A DNA stretch of 64,000 nucleotides. Source: JAZGGS01 sp963714405 (lineage in GTDB: Bacteria > Bacteroidota > Ignavibacteria > Ignavibacteriales > Ignavibacteriaceae). Location: assembly GCA_963714405.1 (NCBI GenBank), contig CAVQOH010000001.1:558001-622000 (forward strand), read 5' to 3'. The notes under the pieces are model-generated. The model made no database searches, was not told the DNA's origin, and saw only the letters and a program-made list of their open reading frames with translations. This document shows, in pieces, positions 43,688-53,718 of this stretch (position 1 is its first letter; each line of letters starts with the position of its first letter). The translations under genes and the position numbers were made by a program.

Positions 43688-44185
43688 TCATTTATTGTTT
43701 TTTAATTTCAGTAACGGTTTCCATCTTTCATCTATTTTACTTTTTTCGCAGTTGCATTCACTTTCATTAAGGTTTCTTCCGCACTTGTAACATAATCCTT
43801 TACAATTTTCACTGCAAAGATTTTTCATAGGTAAAGCCAACAAAGCGTAATCTCTAACATCATCTTTAATATCAATTTTATCTGTTTCCGGTTTCAAAAA
43901 TATAACATCAATTGATTCATTATCCTCTACATTTCCTCTTAACAGATAAACAATTTTATATTGACTCTTTATTTTCTTTTCAAATTCCTCGCTGCATCTA
44001 TCACAAACCAATTTGGTATTTATCGATGTTTCACTATTTAAAATTATCTGATCTTGATATTTAGCAAGTTTAACGCTTGTTTCAAAATTACCAAAGTAGG
44101 GTTCTGATAATTCTATTTCTTCAATATTACCTTCAAAAATATAATCATAACAATCATCTGATAGATTGGAAATCTTAATTTGCAT
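43688..44185 (-). CDS. DUF177 (YceD-type) protein
   Basis: This 165-residue protein has two Cys clusters: CDRCSEEFEK near residue 60 and a C-terminal CSENCKGLCYKCGRNLNESECNC, as in the DUF177/YceD family that is almost always encoded directly before rpmF. The family has been linked to 23S rRNA maturation in some organisms. It is the first gene of the fatty-acid operon; the 270 bases upstream to the divergent ABC gene hold the promoter but no recognised gene. Confidence 0.88.
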   Translation of the reverse strand: MQIKISNLSDDCYDYIFEGNIEEIELSEPYFGNFETSVKLAKYQDQIILNSETSINTKLVCDRCSEEFEKKIKSQYKIVYLLRGNVEDNESIDVIFLKPETDKIDIKDDVRDYALLALPMKNLCSENCKGLCYKCGRNLNESECNCEKSKIDERWKPLLKLKNNK

Positions 44186-44458
44186 GGGATTATCAAAGTT
44201 TTACAAAAAAATGACTTCAAATATATTGATAGTTTGTAATATAATCAAACAATTTCAGAATGTGCTAATTACTCTTAAGTTATTGTTATTTAATGTTTTA
44301 TACGAATGAAATATTACTCATTTCACTTAAGATGATAGTTAATTGAAATGGTGGATATTCAAATGCACCAGAATCTTCATTTTATAAAAGTAATTGATAG
44401 AATTATTTTTATTTTAGAATATATTTAATTCTCCAGTTATAATTTGTAAGCTTTCAAT

Positions 44459-45361
44459 ATGCTGATAGTAGAGAATCTAACAAAAAAGTTCAAAAATTCT
44501 ATTGCGGTTAGCAATCTTTCTTTTAAAGTAACACCCGGTAAAATTTTCGGATTGCTTGGACCAAACGGTGCTGGAAAAACAACAACTATCAGAACTGTTT
44601 TAAATATAATAAAACCAACCTCCGGATCAATAATCTTTAATGGAAAACCAATTACCAACCAATTTTTTAATCAAATTGGCTATTTACCTGAAGACAGAGG
44701 TTTATATAAAAAGAGTAAGGTTATTGATGTTCTTAAATATTTTGCTGAGCTTAAAAACTTAAGCAGTTCAAATGCAATTAAGACAGCAGAAATCTGGTTA
44801 AACAAACTGAATGTTGAAAAATACAGAAATAATAAAATTGAAACTTTATCGAAGGGAAATCAGCAAAAGATACAGTTTATAACTGCAGTTTTTCATAACC
44901 CGGAACTTCTTATTCTTGATGAACCGTTTACTGGTTTTGATCCTATTAACCAGCAGGAAATTAAAAAATTAATTTTATCATTTGTATCATCAGGCAAAAT
45001 TATTATTCTTTCTACTCATCAAATGGATACTGCTGAAAAATTATGCGATGAAATTATGCTAATAAACAAGGGTGTGGAAGTTACAAATGGAAATTTGGGA
45101 AATATAAAAAAAAGATTTGGCGGTAATAATTTAAAAATTAAATATTCAGGTAATGGTGATTTTATTTATGCACTACCGGAAGTTGTGCAATTTGAAAAAT
45201 ACAGCAATTATGCAGAAATACAACTCCACGAAGAAGTTTCACCATCCGATTTTTTAAAAATAATTGTTGATAAAATTCAATTAAATCATTTTTCAGTAGT
45301 AGAGCCTACTTTAAATAAAATTTTTATTGACCTGATTAAAGAACATCCGGAAATAAGTTAA
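44459..45361 (+). CDS. ABC transporter ATP-binding protein (NatA-like)
   Basis: This 300-residue ATPase subunit has Walker A GPNGAGKTTTIR near residue 36, a signature 'LSKGNQQKIQF' near 132, Walker B 'ELLILDEPFTGFDP' near 153 and switch His in 'LSTHQMD'. The C-terminal 70 residues are an extension common in exporters of the NatA type. Its stop overlaps the start of the permease gene, so the two form one exporter. Substrate unknown; Na+ or drug export is usual for relatives. Confidence 0.92.
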   Translation: MLIVENLTKKFKNSIAVSNLSFKVTPGKIFGLLGPNGAGKTTTIRTVLNIIKPTSGSIIFNGKPITNQFFNQIGYLPEDRGLYKKSKVIDVLKYFAELKNLSSSNAIKTAEIWLNKLNVEKYRNNKIETLSKGNQQKIQFITAVFHNPELLILDEPFTGFDPINQQEIKKLILSFVSSGKIIILSTHQMDTAEKLCDEIMLINKGVEVTNGNLGNIKKRFGGNNLKIKYSGNGDFIYALPEVVQFEKYSNYAEIQLHEEVSPSDFLKIIVDKIQLNHFSVVEPTLNKIFIDLIKEHPEIS

Positions 45362-46605
45362 TGAAAAAAATATTTTCAATTGCCAAGTGGGAATTTTTTG
45401 AAAAAGTGAGGACAAAAACTTTTGTTATATCACTGGTTCTAACTCCCATTATAATTATTGGATTTTCCATAATCCCTACTTTGCTTACAACAGAAGAGGA
45501 TGCCCGCACTAAAGCTATTGGTGTATTAGATTTTTCAACTATCTATTTTGAAAAAGTACGCGATAAACTTGAAAAATTTAAATTGGAAGATGGTCAACAA
45601 AACTATGTAGTTATTAACCTACTAAATAAACAGCAAGATATTGATTTGAATAAGTTAACCGCAGATGAAAACATTTTGAACAATAAAATTGACGGATACC
45701 TTCTTATAAATATTGCATCCAAGGATTCTTTATTTGTTGAATACAGAAGCCAAAATGTGGGAAATTTTAGAGATATAAAAAGATTCGAGGAAATAATCAA
45801 CAATATTTGGCTGTATACTGAACTGGTAAATTCTGGGATTGAACCTGATTTAATATCATCATTTCAAAAAAATATAAAGATAGCGCAAATTAAAATTGAA
45901 GAAGGTGGAAAGGAAGGAAAACAAGACTTTCTCATCATTTTCTTCTCTTCTTTTATTTTTATAATCCTTTTAATGATGATGGTAATCTATTCTGGGCAAA
46001 TGCTTGTAAGAAGTCTGCTTGAAGAAAAATCGAATAAACTTATTGAGGTTTTAATTTCCAGTTGTACAACTGATGAGCTTTTAACAGGTAAAATTATAGG
46101 ATTGAGTTCTCTCGGACTTACTCAAATTTTTATTTGGGTAATAATTGGAATAGGTTTGGTAGGCAGTGCGGTTATACCTCCGGGAATGTTTGAAAATATT
46201 TTGCCAATTCTGCTGTACTTTGTTCTAGGTTTTGTTTTTTATACTACCCTATTTGTAGGTATCGGTTCTATTGTTTCAACTGAACAGGAAGCTCAGCAAA
46301 TAACTACGTATTTAAGTTTAACTTTAATGCTGCCAATTGTTATAGCAATGCCAGCAATTCAAAATCCTGATGTGTTAATTCTAAAAATATTTTCATACAT
46401 ACCGCTTACAATACCATCGGTTATGCTGTTAAGAGTTAATATTTCACAGGTAACGTTTACCGATCATCTTATAACAGTAATGATAATGTTATTTTCAATT
46501 TACATAACCATAAAAATTTCTTCAAAGATTTTTAGAATAGGAATTTTATTTTATGGTGGAAGACCAACTGTTAAAGAAATTTTATACTGGATTAAATCAA
46601 ACTAA
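45361..46605 (+). CDS. ABC transporter permease (NatB-like, ABC-2 type)
   Basis: This 414-residue membrane protein has an N-terminal helix (about 20-42), a large extracytoplasmic domain (about 45-185) and a C-terminal group of five or six helices (about 195-395). 'LLEEKSNKLIEVLISS' near 220 is the coupling segment conserved in NatB-type permeases. It pairs with the preceding ATPase through a 1-base overlap (TAATG). Confidence 0.9.
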   Translation: MKKIFSIAKWEFFEKVRTKTFVISLVLTPIIIIGFSIIPTLLTTEEDARTKAIGVLDFSTIYFEKVRDKLEKFKLEDGQQNYVVINLLNKQQDIDLNKLTADENILNNKIDGYLLINIASKDSLFVEYRSQNVGNFRDIKRFEEIINNIWLYTELVNSGIEPDLISSFQKNIKIAQIKIEEGGKEGKQDFLIIFFSSFIFIILLMMMVIYSGQMLVRSLLEEKSNKLIEVLISSCTTDELLTGKIIGLSSLGLTQIFIWVIIGIGLVGSAVIPPGMFENILPILLYFVLGFVFYTTLFVGIGSIVSTEQEAQQITTYLSLTLMLPIVIAMPAIQNPDVLILKIFSYIPLTIPSVMLLRVNISQVTFTDHLITVMIMLFSIYITIKISSKIFRIGILFYGGRPTVKEILYWIKSN

Positions 46606-46632
46606 AATCTTGACAAAAAACCAAATACAAAT

Positions 46633-47589
46633 ATGTTAATTTTATTTTCTGCAATTGCAGCTATTATACCTATGGGTGGTTACCTTATTTTAATTTGGCG
46701 ATTTGATGGATACGATAGGGAACCATTTAAACTTGTATTTACCTGCTACTTTTGGGGAGCAGTTGGAGCAATATTATTTAGTTTAATAGGCAGCTTTTTG
46801 TTTTCTGGTTTACTCTCTTTTTTTACATCAACAGATCAGCAGCTTAGTCATCTGGGAACAATTGTTGTTGCACCCATTGTTGAAGAACTTACCAAAGGAT
46901 TTTTTCTTTTTATAATTGTTGCTAACAGAAAGTTTGATAATCTAACTGATGGAATTGTTTACGGAGGTGCTATAGGGCTTGGGTTTGGTATGACAGAAAA
47001 CTTTTTATACTTTATTTCTTTTGGAACAACGCTAAGTGACTGGATTACAATTGTAGTCGTAAGAACATTGTTCTCAGCAGTTATGCATTGTGTTGCTACG
47101 GCAATTTTTGGTGCTTTTTTAGGCAGTGCAAAATTTGAAGGTAAAAATAAATTCCTCTTTGCACTTGCAGGTTTATCTATTGCAATTTTTATTCACTTTG
47201 CCTGGAATTTCAGTGTAAGTTTTCAATCCACAGCAGCATTAGGATTTTTATTTTTATTTGCAACCGTAATAGTTTTTATAGCAGCATTTTCTGCATCAAT
47301 ACTTCACGAAAAAAAAATTATTTATGAAGAACTTCTACCTGAAGCGCAGACAGGTATTATTCCAGCTAATCATCTTAACATATTATGTTCTGCAGGAAGA
47401 AATTTTCCCGGTTGGGTGGATGAAAGTATCAGAAAAATTTATGTGAAATCCGCTACTACTTTAGCATTCAGAAAAAAGCAGTTGAAACACTCAAAAGGAA
47501 AAAGTAAAATTTATTACCAGGGAGATGTGGAAAATTACAGGGAATTCATTCGAAATTTACTTTCAACCTACGGGAAAATTGATGCTTAA
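46633..47589 (+). CDS. PrsW-family intramembrane protease
   Basis: This 318-residue protein has about eight membrane helices. Catalytic-type motifs are 'APIVEELTKGFFLF' (the EExxK pair), 'GAIGLGFGMTENFLYF' (the FxxxE motif), 'RTLFSAVMHCVATAIFGAFLG' and 'IHFAWNF', together the pattern of PrsW/CAAX-related metalloproteases. The C-terminal cytosolic tail is about 90 residues. It begins 27 bases after the ABC permease and overlaps the next gene by 8 bases. Substrate unknown. Confidence 0.85.
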   Translation: MLILFSAIAAIIPMGGYLILIWRFDGYDREPFKLVFTCYFWGAVGAILFSLIGSFLFSGLLSFFTSTDQQLSHLGTIVVAPIVEELTKGFFLFIIVANRKFDNLTDGIVYGGAIGLGFGMTENFLYFISFGTTLSDWITIVVVRTLFSAVMHCVATAIFGAFLGSAKFEGKNKFLFALAGLSIAIFIHFAWNFSVSFQSTAALGFLFLFATVIVFIAAFSASILHEKKIIYEELLPEAQTGIIPANHLNILCSAGRNFPGWVDESIRKIYVKSATTLAFRKKQLKHSKGKSKIYYQGDVENYREFIRNLLSTYGKIDA

Positions 47590-48283
47590 AAAACTAAATG
47601 CTGTTTATATTTTTTCAGACCATCCTTTTTTAAATGTTAAGAGTACCAGTATTTTTGAAAAGTTTAATTTGAATGACTCAGTTTATTTATATTCCCTTCT
47701 TTTAATAAATAATCTTAATAATATTGTCAGATTAAAAAATAACACAAACATTGTTTGCTTAATCGATAACGTTGACAAAGATTTTATACCTAAAAATCTT
47801 ATTCCTGATGAAGCAAATTTATATTTTGTAAACACAAAAAATAATTCAAAAAAATATACTGAGTTAAAAGAGGATTATTTCCAGCATCATCAAAATAATT
47901 TATTGATTCATTTAAATGCTTTCGGGATATCAACTAACAGGTTTGTAAAAACCTTAGATTTGCTTTCTGTAGAAGATGAATCAATAGTTATTGGTAAAAC
48001 AAATAAAGACGAAATCAGTTTTATAGGAACCAATAATATTAATGAAGATATTTACCAGGAATTTTTTCATTCAAAATTAAATTATGATAAATATCTTGCT
48101 GATATTAGTATGAAAGATAATTTTCTACATGTACTTTCTGAATTTTTTGTTATAAATAATTTTGAAGATTTTAAGGAACTTTATGATATACTTTCGAAGA
48201 AAGAATCACTTGAATTTTGCAGTCAGGAAATGCATGAAAAGTTTACACATCTATTTATCGAATACAAGGAATTGCTTAAATGA
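47582..48283 (+). CDS. protein of unknown function, weakly DUF2064-like
   Basis: This protein of about 233 residues starts at ATG 47582 (MLKKLNAVYIFSDH); a start 57 bases earlier lies inside the PrsW gene and is less likely. The layout of alternating strands and helices with 'NLLIHLNAFGISTNRFVKTLDLLSVEDESIVIGKTNKDEISFIG' recalls the DUF2064 glycosyltransferase-like family, where a 'GsDsP' motif would be expected, but here that motif is not conserved. It may be a degenerate relative. Its stop overlaps the nadD start. Confidence 0.5.
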   Translation: MLKKLNAVYIFSDHPFLNVKSTSIFEKFNLNDSVYLYSLLLINNLNNIVRLKNNTNIVCLIDNVDKDFIPKNLIPDEANLYFVNTKNNSKKYTELKEDYFQHHQNNLLIHLNAFGISTNRFVKTLDLLSVEDESIVIGKTNKDEISFIGTNNINEDIYQEFFHSKLNYDKYLADISMKDNFLHVLSEFFVINNFEDFKELYDILSKKESLEFCSQEMHEKFTHLFIEYKELLK

Positions 48284-48858
48284 GTAAGGTTGGAATATTT
48301 GGCGGTACATTCGATCCCATTCATATGGGGCATCTAATTACTGCACAGTCTGTAAAAGAAGTCAGAGAGTTGGACAAAATAATATTTATACCATCTTACA
48401 TTTCACCTCATAAAGCTGATATAAAATCATCTTCACCAGAACATCGATTAAACATGATAAAAATTGCTACACAAGAAGTTGATTTTTTCGATTACTCAGA
48501 TATGGAAATTATAAAAGGCGGAATATCTTACACGGTAAATACTTTAAGAGAGTTAAAGAAAAAATACGATGAACTTGAATTTATTATTGGTTACGATAAT
48601 ATTTTTCAGTTTCATCTTTGGAAAGATCCTGATGAAATTGTGAATCTTGCAAAAATAGTTGTGCTCAAAAGAAAATCATCATTACCTGCACCCTTTATTG
48701 ATAAATATTATAACCTTGCTGTATTTGTGCAAACACGCGGAATTGAAATTAGCGCTACTGATATAAGAGAACGTGTTAAGAATGGAAAGCCGATCCACTT
48801 TCTCGTTCCTTATAATGTTGAAAACTATATTTATGAGAATAATTTGTATGTTGAATAA
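48280..48858 (+). CDS. nadD: nicotinate-nucleotide adenylyltransferase
   Basis: This 192-residue enzyme joins nicotinate mononucleotide and ATP in NAD synthesis. It has the nucleotidyltransferase motif GIFGGTFDPIHMGHL at the start, 'YISPHK' near 45, 'FIIGYDNIFQFHLWKDPDEI' near 105 and the C-terminal 'ISATDIRERVKNGK'. All conserved blocks are present. ATG overlaps the previous stop by 4 bases. Confidence 0.95.
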   Translation: MSKVGIFGGTFDPIHMGHLITAQSVKEVRELDKIIFIPSYISPHKADIKSSSPEHRLNMIKIATQEVDFFDYSDMEIIKGGISYTVNTLRELKKKYDELEFIIGYDNIFQFHLWKDPDEIVNLAKIVVLKRKSSLPAPFIDKYYNLAVFVQTRGIEISATDIRERVKNGKPIHFLVPYNVENYIYENNLYVE

Positions 48859-48859
48859 A

Positions 48860-49783
48860 ATGAATATACTTGTTACGGGAGGAGCGGGATTTATCGCTTC
48901 ACATATTGCTGATGCTTACATCAAAGAAGGTCACACTGTTACTATTATTGATGACCTATCTACAGGTTTTAGGGAGAATGTAAACCCCAAAGCTAAATTT
49001 ATAGAGATGGATATATGCAGTGATGAAATAGATGATATTTTTAAAAAAGAAAAATTTGAAATTGTTAATCATCACGCTGCACAAATTGATGTAAGAAAAT
49101 CTGTGGCGAGTCCATTAAATGATGCTAATATAAATATTCTGGGAACACTCAACATTTTGCAAAACTGTGTTAAACATAATATTAAGAAATTTATTTTTGC
49201 ATCAACTGGTGGTGCTATTTATGGCGAGCAGGAATACTTCCCTGCTGATGAATCTCACCCCACATTACCCATTTCACCTTATGGAATTACTAAACTTACA
49301 ATTGAGAAATATCTTTACTTTTTCAATATTGAACATAAATTATGCTATACGATTCTTCGCTATGCAAATGTTTACGGGCCGCGTCAAAATCCTTTTGGTG
49401 AAGCAGGTGTTGTTGCAATATTTACGAGCAAACTGCTAAAAGATGAACAACCCGTAATAAATGGTTCAGGTAAGCAAACAAGAGATTATGTTTTTGTTGA
49501 AGATGTTGTAAAATCAAATATTATTGCATTAAGCGATGAAAAAAATAACATTTTCAACATTGGAACATCCGTAGAAACAGATGTTAATGAAATTTATCAT
49601 AACCTACTTGAAATTACAGGAAAAAATTTTGATGAAAAACACGGTCCTGCAGCAAAAGGTGAACAACTGCGGAGTGTCATAACTTCAGAAAAACTATTTG
49701 AAACATTTAACTGGAATCCATCAATTAATATTAAACAGGGTTTACAAAAAACGGTTGAATATTTTAAAAATCAAAGTGCATAA
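48860..49783 (+). CDS. NAD-dependent sugar epimerase (UDP-glucose 4-epimerase-like)
   Basis: This protein of about 307 residues is an extended short-chain dehydrogenase. It has the NAD-binding TGGAGFIASHI at the N-terminus, 'HHAAQIDVRKSV' near 78, catalytic Ser/Thr in 'FASTGGAIYG' and the YxxxK pair in 'SPYGITKLTIEKY' near 145, and substrate-loop 'RYANVYGPRQNP'. It probably interconverts UDP-sugars for surface polysaccharide. ATG 48860 is chosen because it lies just after the nadD stop and starts the Rossmann fold; longer versions overlap nadD. Confidence 0.88.
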   Translation: MNILVTGGAGFIASHIADAYIKEGHTVTIIDDLSTGFRENVNPKAKFIEMDICSDEIDDIFKKEKFEIVNHHAAQIDVRKSVASPLNDANINILGTLNILQNCVKHNIKKFIFASTGGAIYGEQEYFPADESHPTLPISPYGITKLTIEKYLYFFNIEHKLCYTILRYANVYGPRQNPFGEAGVVAIFTSKLLKDEQPVINGSGKQTRDYVFVEDVVKSNIIALSDEKNNIFNIGTSVETDVNEIYHNLLEITGKNFDEKHGPAAKGEQLRSVITSEKLFETFNWNPSINIKQGLQKTVEYFKNQSA

Positions 49784-49798
49784 GAATCTATATATAGA

Positions 49799-50758
49799 AT
49801 GAATGTTGACGAATTAGCAGAAAAAGTTTTAACCAACGAACGCCGCTCAGTTGCAAGGGCAATTTCCATAGTGGAAGAAAACTACGCTACTTCCTCTAAA
49901 TTACTTTTACTATTACGAGCTGATATTGGCAAGGCTTATCGAATTGGCATTACAGGACCACCTGGTGCAGGTAAGAGTACTATTACAAATCAACTAACAA
50001 AACTATACAGGAAGCAAAATAAAAAAGTAGGTATAATAGCAGTTGATCCTACAAGCCCCTTTACGGGAGGTGCATTACTTGGTGATAGAGTTAGAATGTC
50101 TGAAATCGGAAACGACCAAAATATATTTATAAGAAGCATGGCTACAAGGGGTAGTATGGGCGGTTTAAGTATTAAAGCAATAGATGCAGCTGATATTCTT
50201 GATGCTGCAGGATACGATTACATTTTAATGGAAACAGTTGGAGTTGGTCAATCTGAATTGGATATTGCACAAGCTGCTGATTCCACAATGGTTGTATTGG
50301 TTCCGGAATCCGGAGATGCAGTACAGGCAATGAAAGCAGGATTAATGGAAATTGCGGATTTTTTTGTTTTGAACAAAAGTGATAGACCTGGCTCAGAACA
50401 GGCAATTGCTTCCCTGCAAACAATCTTAATGATGAGCGATCATAATGAAAAATCCTGGATGCCAAACATTATAAAAACAATTGCATCAGAAAATAAAGGG
50501 ATAGATGAAATAGCCGAAGAAATAAAACGTCACTTAAAATACTTAGAAGAAAACAATATATTTTTTATTCACAGGGAAAAGCAAACCAGGAATAGAATTA
50601 AAGATATCGTTGAAAATAAATTAAAAGATAAATTATGGAGTGAAAGTGCAGAAAATTTTTTAAATTTATCATTAGAAAAAGTTGTCTTAGGCAATTTATC
50701 ACCCTATCAAATAGCTGATAATATTGTTGAGAACTTTTTGAATCATTTAAAACAATAA
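49799..50758 (+). CDS. meaB: methylmalonyl-CoA mutase-associated GTPase MeaB/ArgK
   Basis: This 319-residue G3E-family GTPase protects and reloads the cobalamin enzyme methylmalonyl-CoA mutase. The P-loop is GPPGAGKSTITN near residue 53. Other marks are 'VDPTSPFTGGALLGDRVRM' near 82, 'METVGVGQSELDIAQAAD' near 142 and 'NKSDRPG' near 195. The mutase itself is not in this window. It begins the acyl-CoA metabolism group. Confidence 0.93.
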   Translation: MNVDELAEKVLTNERRSVARAISIVEENYATSSKLLLLLRADIGKAYRIGITGPPGAGKSTITNQLTKLYRKQNKKVGIIAVDPTSPFTGGALLGDRVRMSEIGNDQNIFIRSMATRGSMGGLSIKAIDAADILDAAGYDYILMETVGVGQSELDIAQAADSTMVVLVPESGDAVQAMKAGLMEIADFFVLNKSDRPGSEQAIASLQTILMMSDHNEKSWMPNIIKTIASENKGIDEIAEEIKRHLKYLEENNIFFIHREKQTRNRIKDIVENKLKDKLWSESAENFLNLSLEKVVLGNLSPYQIADNIVENFLNHLKQ

Positions 50759-50806
50759 ACTAATCGCAGGTTAGTAGATAACCGAATAACTCTATAGAGG
50801 CACACA

Positions 50807-51970
50807 ATGAATAGTAACAGTGATTCCTTCCTAACTGAACTAAATGAAAACCAGGTGATAATAAGAGATACTATACGAGATTTTACGGAGAAAAAAATTA
50901 AGCCTAAAGTTATGGAATGGGATGAAGATCAAATATTTCCAATGGAAATATTTAATGAACTTGGTGAACTTGGTTTTATGGGAATTATTTTTCCTGAAGA
51001 ATATGGCGGTGCTGGATTAGGTTATGTTGAATTTGTAACCATTATTGAAGAAATAGGAAAAGTTGATCCATCAATAGCGCTATCAGTAGCGGCTCATAAC
51101 GGTTTGTGTACAAATCATATTTTCCGTTTTGCTAATGATGATTTAAAGAAAAAGTATTTGCCAGATCTTATTGCTGGTAAAAAAATGGGAGCCTGGGGAT
51201 TAACAGAGCCATCCTCAGGGAGTGATGCTGCAGGAATGTTAACCGTAGCGGAAAAAGATGGTGGCAATTATATAATCAACGGAAGTAAAAATTTTATCAC
51301 TCACGGAACTTACGGTGAAACTGCTGTAGTAATGGCTATTACGGATAAAGATGCAGGCAAACATGGCATTTCCGCATTTATTTTGGAAAAAGGGATGCCA
51401 GGATTTTCAGCGGGTAAAAAGGAAAATAAACTTGGAATGCGTGCTTGCGAAACATCTCAGCTAATTTTTGAAAATTGCAAAGTGCCTGCAGAAAATCTCA
51501 TCGGTAAAGAAGGTGAGGGATTCATCCAGTCAATGAAAATTCTGGAGGGCGGAAGAATCTCAATTGCTGCTCTAAGCATTGGTTTAGCTCAGGGCTGCTT
51601 AATTGAATCACTTAAATATGCGCAGGAAAGAAAACAGTTTGGCAAACCACTTGCGGCATTCCAGGCAACACAATTTAAACTTGCAGAAATGAAAACAAAT
51701 ATTGATGCTGCACGCCTATTAACTTTTAGAGCAGCTTATTTGAAGGATAGAGGAAAACCTAACAACCGTGAAGCAGCTATTGCTAAATTATTTGCCAGTG
51801 AGATAGCAGAAAAGGCAGCTAGTGAAGCAGTACAAATTCATGGTGGTTATGGATTTGTTAAAGATTATCCTGTGGAAAAGTTTTTCAGAGATGTTAAACT
51901 TTTAACGATTGGTGAAGGTACGTCGGAAATACAAAGAATTGTAATTGCAAGGGACCTGCTGAAAGACTAA
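50807..51970 (+). CDS. acyl-CoA dehydrogenase
   Basis: This 387-residue FAD enzyme oxidises an acyl-CoA to the 2-enoyl form. It shows 'WGLTEPSSGSDAAGM' near 127, 'FITHGTYGE' near 160, 'RKQFGKPLAAFQATQFKLAEM' near 277, and the catalytic Glu in 'LTIGEGTSEIQR' near 370. The substrate cannot be read from the motifs; next to a methylcrotonyl-type carboxyltransferase, a branched-chain acyl-CoA is plausible. Confidence 0.93.
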   Translation: MNSNSDSFLTELNENQVIIRDTIRDFTEKKIKPKVMEWDEDQIFPMEIFNELGELGFMGIIFPEEYGGAGLGYVEFVTIIEEIGKVDPSIALSVAAHNGLCTNHIFRFANDDLKKKYLPDLIAGKKMGAWGLTEPSSGSDAAGMLTVAEKDGGNYIINGSKNFITHGTYGETAVVMAITDKDAGKHGISAFILEKGMPGFSAGKKENKLGMRACETSQLIFENCKVPAENLIGKEGEGFIQSMKILEGGRISIAALSIGLAQGCLIESLKYAQERKQFGKPLAAFQATQFKLAEMKTNIDAARLLTFRAAYLKDRGKPNNREAAIAKLFASEIAEKAASEAVQIHGGYGFVKDYPVEKFFRDVKLLTIGEGTSEIQRIVIARDLLKD

Positions 51971-52010
51971 CATTAAGTAAAAATTTTAATTATAAATTTT
52001 CAAATCATTT

Positions 52011-53666
52011 ATGAATCAAATCGGTACAAAAATAAAAGACGATAAACCCACTTTGCAACGAGGAGAGTTTCAAAAAGCATTAATTAAAAAACTTAATGCT
52101 GAAGTTGAAAAAATAAAGCTTGGCGGTGGTTTGAAATCCATAGAAAAACAAAAAGCCAAAGGAAAACTTACTGCAAGAGAAAGAATTAATTTGCTTCTGG
52201 ATGACCCAAAAGAATTTTATGAGCTTAGCACATTTGCTGCTTACGATATGTATAAAGAAGCTGGCGGCGCACCATCTTCGGGTACAATTTATGGAATTGG
52301 AAAAGTGAGTGGAAGGCAATGTATAATTGTTGCAAATGATGCTACAGTAAAGGCAGGAGCATGGTTTCCTATTACAGCTAAAAAGAATTTGCGTGCTCAG
52401 GAAATATGTATTGAAAATAGATTACCCATAATTTATCTGGTTGATAGTGCGGGTGTTTTTCTTCCAATGCAGGATGAAATTTTTCCGGATAAAGAACATT
52501 TTGGAAGAATTTTTAGGAATAATGCTGTAATTTCTTCAATGGGTATTCCTCAGATTTCTGCCATTATGGGGCCATGTGTTGCTGGCGGTGCATACCTTCC
52601 AATAATGAGTGATGAAGCTCTAATTGTGGAAGGCCAAGGTTCAGTTTTTCTTGCAGGAGCACATCTTGTCAGAGCTGCAATTGGCGAGAAAATTGATAAT
52701 GAATCATTGGGCGGAGCAAGGGTGCAATCCAACATTTCTGGTGTAACTGATTACATAATGAAAAATGATGAAGAATGCCTTACACAGATAAGAAGCTTGG
52801 TTGATAAGTTTGGTAAGAATAAAGAAGCTGGATTTGATCGAGTAAAATCAAAACCACCAAAATTTAAATCCGAGGAAATTTATAACATAATGCCTGAAGA
52901 TACAGTAAAACCTTACGATATGTATGAAGTTATTGCACGAATTGTTGATGATTCTGTGATAGATGAATACAAAGCTGGTTATGGTAAAACAGTTATTACA
53001 GCTTATGCAAGAATTGATGGCTGGGCTGTTGGAATTGTTGCTAATCAACGTAGTGTTAACAAAACAGAACTTGGTGAAATGCAGGTTGGCGGAGTTATTT
53101 ATTCTGATAGTGCAGATAAAGCAACACGATTTATTATGAACTGCAATCAGAAAAAAATTCCTTTACTTTTTTTACAGGATGTAACTGGTTTTATGGTTGG
53201 CAGCCGCGCTGAGCACGGTGGAATAATCAAGGACGGCGCAAAAATGGTTAATGCTGTTGCTAACTCTGTTGTTCCAAAGATTACAATAATTATTGGAAAC
53301 AGTTTTGGTGCAGGCAATTATGCAATGTGCGGTAAAGCTTACGATCCAAGATTTATTTATGCTTACCCAAATGCGAAGATAGCCGTTATGGGCGCCTCAC
53401 AAGCCAGCAGTGTTTTACTTGATATCAAGATTAAGCAGGCAGAGAAAAAGGGTGAAAAAGTTACAGACGAGGTAAAGAAGAAACTGCTTGATGAAATAAC
53501 CAAAGCTTACGATGAAAAGAATAATTCTTATTACGCTGCGGCAAGATTATGGGTGGATGAAATAATTGATCCTGCAGAAACCCGTAAATTTGTTTCTATG
53601 GGAATTGAAGCAGCAAATCACAATCCAGATATACCAAAGTTTAATCCTGGTGTGATACAGACTTAA
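52011..53666 (+). CDS. acyl-CoA carboxylase carboxyltransferase (beta) subunit, methylcrotonyl-type
   Basis: This 551-residue carboxyltransferase has two crotonase-like halves. The N half contains 'LTARERINLLLD', 'YLVDSAGVFLPMQDEIFPDKEHFGRIF' and 'MGPCVAGGAYLPIMSDEALIVEGQG'. The C half has 'LLFLQDVTGFMVGSRAEHGGIIKDGAKM' and 'GNSFGAGNYAMCGKAYDPRF'. These blocks fit 3-methylcrotonyl-CoA carboxylase beta better than propionyl-CoA carboxylase. It carboxylates with CO2 carried on biotin of an alpha subunit, which is not encoded in this window. Confidence 0.85.
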   Translation: MNQIGTKIKDDKPTLQRGEFQKALIKKLNAEVEKIKLGGGLKSIEKQKAKGKLTARERINLLLDDPKEFYELSTFAAYDMYKEAGGAPSSGTIYGIGKVSGRQCIIVANDATVKAGAWFPITAKKNLRAQEICIENRLPIIYLVDSAGVFLPMQDEIFPDKEHFGRIFRNNAVISSMGIPQISAIMGPCVAGGAYLPIMSDEALIVEGQGSVFLAGAHLVRAAIGEKIDNESLGGARVQSNISGVTDYIMKNDEECLTQIRSLVDKFGKNKEAGFDRVKSKPPKFKSEEIYNIMPEDTVKPYDMYEVIARIVDDSVIDEYKAGYGKTVITAYARIDGWAVGIVANQRSVNKTELGEMQVGGVIYSDSADKATRFIMNCNQKKIPLLFLQDVTGFMVGSRAEHGGIIKDGAKMVNAVANSVVPKITIIIGNSFGAGNYAMCGKAYDPRFIYAYPNAKIAVMGASQASSVLLDIKIKQAEKKGEKVTDEVKKKLLDEITKAYDEKNNSYYAAARLWVDEIIDPAETRKFVSMGIEAANHNPDIPKFNPGVIQT

Positions 53667-53718
53667 GAAACATCCTCACTTAAAAAAACAGTACCAACTA
53701 TTAAATTATTAAATCTGG

